A stretch of 11,243 bases of DNA from contig DUWJ01000127.1 of assembly GCA_012842765.1 (NCBI GenBank), positions 1 to 11,243 of the forward strand, written 5' to 3'. Below are positions 9,990-11,243 of this stretch, one piece after another. Position numbers and translations under genes: made by a program. Each line of letters opens with the position of its first letter. Positions within the stretch are counted from its first letter, which is position 1. Source of the DNA: Bacillota bacterium. GTDB taxonomy: Bacteria > Bacillota > DTU025. The notes beneath the pieces were generated by a model that had not been told where the DNA came from, made no database searches, and worked only from the letters and a program-made list of their open reading frames with translations.

Positions 9990-9999
9990 ATGACGTCAT
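9990..9999. promoter_or_regulatory. Perfect 10-bp palindrome in the whiA/spmA divergent region
   Basis: ATGACGTCAT is self-complementary over all 10 bases. It lies near the middle of the 189-bp divergent intergenic region and overlaps the candidate sigma-E -35 element. A dimeric regulator could act here on either or both units. No partner copy is seen elsewhere in the window, so the functional call is tentative. Confidence 0.3.
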
Positions 10000-10025
10000 A
10001 CTTGAACACTGAAGGAGAATACGAT
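9996..10025 (+). promoter_or_regulatory. Candidate sigma-E (mother-cell) promoter for spmAB
   Basis: TCATACT (9996-10002) matches the sigma-E -35 consensus KMATATT at 6 of 7 positions. After 15 bp, AATACGAT (10018-10025) matches the -10 consensus CATACAnT at 5 of 7 defined positions. Start would be near 10032, leaving a leader of about 55 nt before the spmA ATG. In Bacillus subtilis spmA-spmB lie in a sigma-E-controlled operon with dacB, which fits. No good sigma-A promoter is seen: TTGACC at 10040-10045 lacks a -10. Confidence 0.4.
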
Positions 10026-10086
10026 TTAAGCGATGCGACTTGACCAGCAAAAACATTGGTGATTCTTTTTTTGGGGGGATGATCGA

Positions 10087-10704
10087 ATGAGCATTATGTG
10101 GCTGCTGATGTTGGCTTCAGGCGCCATTGTAGCCATTATCGTAAAAGGCCCTGCCAGCGTTACGAGTATCGCATTGTCATCGACAAGAGAAGCAGTTCAG
10201 TTATGTATAGGGCTTGCCGGGTCGATCGCTCTTTGGTCGGGGATCGCGAAAATAGCCGAAGAATCGGGGCTCATGTCACGACTGGCAGATCTCATGCAGC
10301 CGATCATAGCCCCGCTTTTCCCTGGGATATCCCCACGTTCCCACGCCATCGGTTACATGGCCACTAGCATGGCCGCGAATCTTCTGGGGCTTGGAAGCGC
10401 AGCGACGCCGTTCGGGCTGCGTGCCATGGAAGAGCTGGCAGCTGAAGACAAGCGCCACTCTGGAAAAGCCTCGCTACGCCTCCCCGCGCAACATCAAGAA
10501 GCCACCGACGCTATGTGCACATTTGTGATAATCACCGCATCTAGCCTCACATTAGTTCCAACCACAGTGCTTTCTCTCAGAGCCGAACTGGGCTCCGCAG
10601 ATCCAGGCTCCATAATAGGAGCAACAATAATCGCAACTAGTTGCTCGACTGGCGCAGCAATAATCCTCGACCGCCTGCTTTCAAGGCGGAGGAGACGGAG
10701 ATGA
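10087..10704 (+). CDS. spmA: Spore maturation protein A
   Basis: SpmA acts with SpmB in the spore's dehydration and heat resistance. Both belong to the nucleoside-recognition/gate membrane family, and the molecular activity is not settled. The 205-residue protein has hydrophobic segments near 2-22, 36-56 and 150-195. It also has the family motifs ALWSGIAKIAEESGL (48-62), ATSMAANLLGLGSAATPFGLRAM (92-114) and TDAMCTFVIITASSLTLVPTTV (139-160). The ATG start (10087-10089) follows a G6 run (10073-10078) 8 nt upstream, which serves as ribosome binding site. The protein ends in six arginines, encoded by the purine-rich ribosome binding site of spmB. Its stop overlaps the spmB start as ATGA. Confidence 0.95.
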   Translation: MSIMWLLMLASGAIVAIIVKGPASVTSIALSSTREAVQLCIGLAGSIALWSGIAKIAEESGLMSRLADLMQPIIAPLFPGISPRSHAIGYMATSMAANLLGLGSAATPFGLRAMEELAAEDKRHSGKASLRLPAQHQEATDAMCTFVIITASSLTLVPTTVLSLRAELGSADPGSIIGATIIATSCSTGAAIILDRLLSRRRRRR

Positions 10705-11231
10705 TGCAACTGTCGTCACTACCCTATCTCCTGATTCCCCTGTTCCTTTTGGGAATCCCCGCATATGGAGCGTCAAAAGGCATCGATGTCTACGCTTGCT
10801 TCATAGAAGGCGCTTCCGACGGCCTGAAAGTGGCAGCAAAGATCGCGCCCGCCATGATCGCGATGTTCTTGGTTGTGGGGCTTCTACGAGACTCCGGAGC
10901 ATTGGACATACTGGCGCAGGCTGTTGGCCCCGCAACCATGAAGCTTGGGATCAACCCCGACCTCGTGATGCTGGCCATTCTCAGGCCAATCTCGGGATCT
11001 GGCGCGCTCAGTCTCCTCGCCAACATCCTGAAGGATCTGGGCCCCGATACCTTCGATGGCAAACTCGCCTCAGTTATACAAGGAGCCTCCGATACCTCTC
11101 TCTATATCCTTGCGCTCTATTTCAGCTCAGTCAATGTATCAAAGTGGCGCCATTCAGCAGTGGCAGCGCTCCTGGCCAACGCGGTCGGGTTCGTGGCCGC
11201 TATCATCGCCTGTAATATCATCTTCCGGTGA
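10701..11231 (+). CDS. spmB: Spore maturation protein B
   Basis: Partner of SpmA in spore maturation. From the ATG at 10701-10703 the product is 176 residues, close to the 178 of the Bacillus subtilis protein. That start overlaps the spmA stop by 4 nt (ATGA) and has GGAGG 8 nt upstream. A longer frame reaches ATG 10641 but adds a hydrophilic tail not seen in the family. Family features are an initial membrane helix (LPYLLIPLFLLGIPAYG), FIEGASDGLKVAAKIAPAMIAMFLVVGLLRDSGALD, RPISGSGAL and the C-terminal QGASDTSLYILALYFSSV, followed by a final helix. The 12 bases after the stop show nothing recognisable. Confidence 0.95.
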   Translation: MMQLSSLPYLLIPLFLLGIPAYGASKGIDVYACFIEGASDGLKVAAKIAPAMIAMFLVVGLLRDSGALDILAQAVGPATMKLGINPDLVMLAILRPISGSGALSLLANILKDLGPDTFDGKLASVIQGASDTSLYILALYFSSVNVSKWRHSAVAALLANAVGFVAAIIACNIIFR

Positions 11232-11243
11232 ACACGTGCCTTA

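Noticed and set aside
10040..10068. Sigma-A promoter for spmA based on TTGACC at 10040-10045.
   Set aside because: At 17 bp spacing the -10 would be TTCTTT, a poor match, and neighbouring spacings are no better.
10641..10700. Upstream extension of spmB to the ATG at 10641.
   Set aside because: It would overlap spmA by 64 nt and add a hydrophilic tail absent from the family. The ATG at 10701 has a good ribosome binding site and gives the normal length.

Overview
The window is a compact chromosomal segment of a spore-forming member of the Bacillota, probably clostridial in the broad sense. The evidence is the gene order whiA-rpoN-cggR-gapA-pgk-tpiA-eno-(...)-secG, the divergent spore-maturation pair spmA-spmB, strong GGAGG-type ribosome binding sites and a mid-range GC content. 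I cannot assign a genus. Seven of the twelve genes appear to start with TTG or GTG.

Layout, right to left on the minus strand: whiA (8956-9897), then rpoN (sigma-54), whose ribosome binding site overlaps the whiA stop. Next is a short control region with a good CggR operator and a promoter, then cggR, gapA, pgk, tpiA and eno. This is the trunk of lower glycolysis under its own sugar-phosphate-responsive repressor. Two genes follow eno on the same strand: a P1-family (DmpA-like) peptidase and an ECF-transporter S component. A terminator-like hairpin then closes the unit. A separate sigma-A-type promoter drives a gene that runs off the left edge, which I read as the first 20 codons of secG with a TTG start.

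On the right, spmA and spmB read rightward from a 189-bp divergent intergenic region. That region holds a candidate sigma-E promoter, a perfect 10-bp palindrome and a small inverted repeat before whiA.

How the genes work together: gapA, pgk, tpiA and eno cover four of the five triose-phosphate reactions. The usual phosphoglycerate mutase gene between tpiA and eno is absent, and only 45 bp separate them. CggR binding at 7413-7448 would tune the cluster to glycolytic flux. RNA hairpins after cggR and directly before gapA and eno suggest differential mRNA stability or translation within the transcript. The peptidase and ECF genes occupy a slot between eno and secG and could form a nutrient-salvage pair.

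I see no CRISPR array, tRNA, rRNA, insertion sequence or phage gene. I do not see convincing evidence of a wholly new system. The best leads are the hairpins placed between a distal ribosome binding site and the start codon of gapA and eno, the peptidase-ECF insertion with its structured leader, and the conserved CggR operator, which corrects the cggR start.
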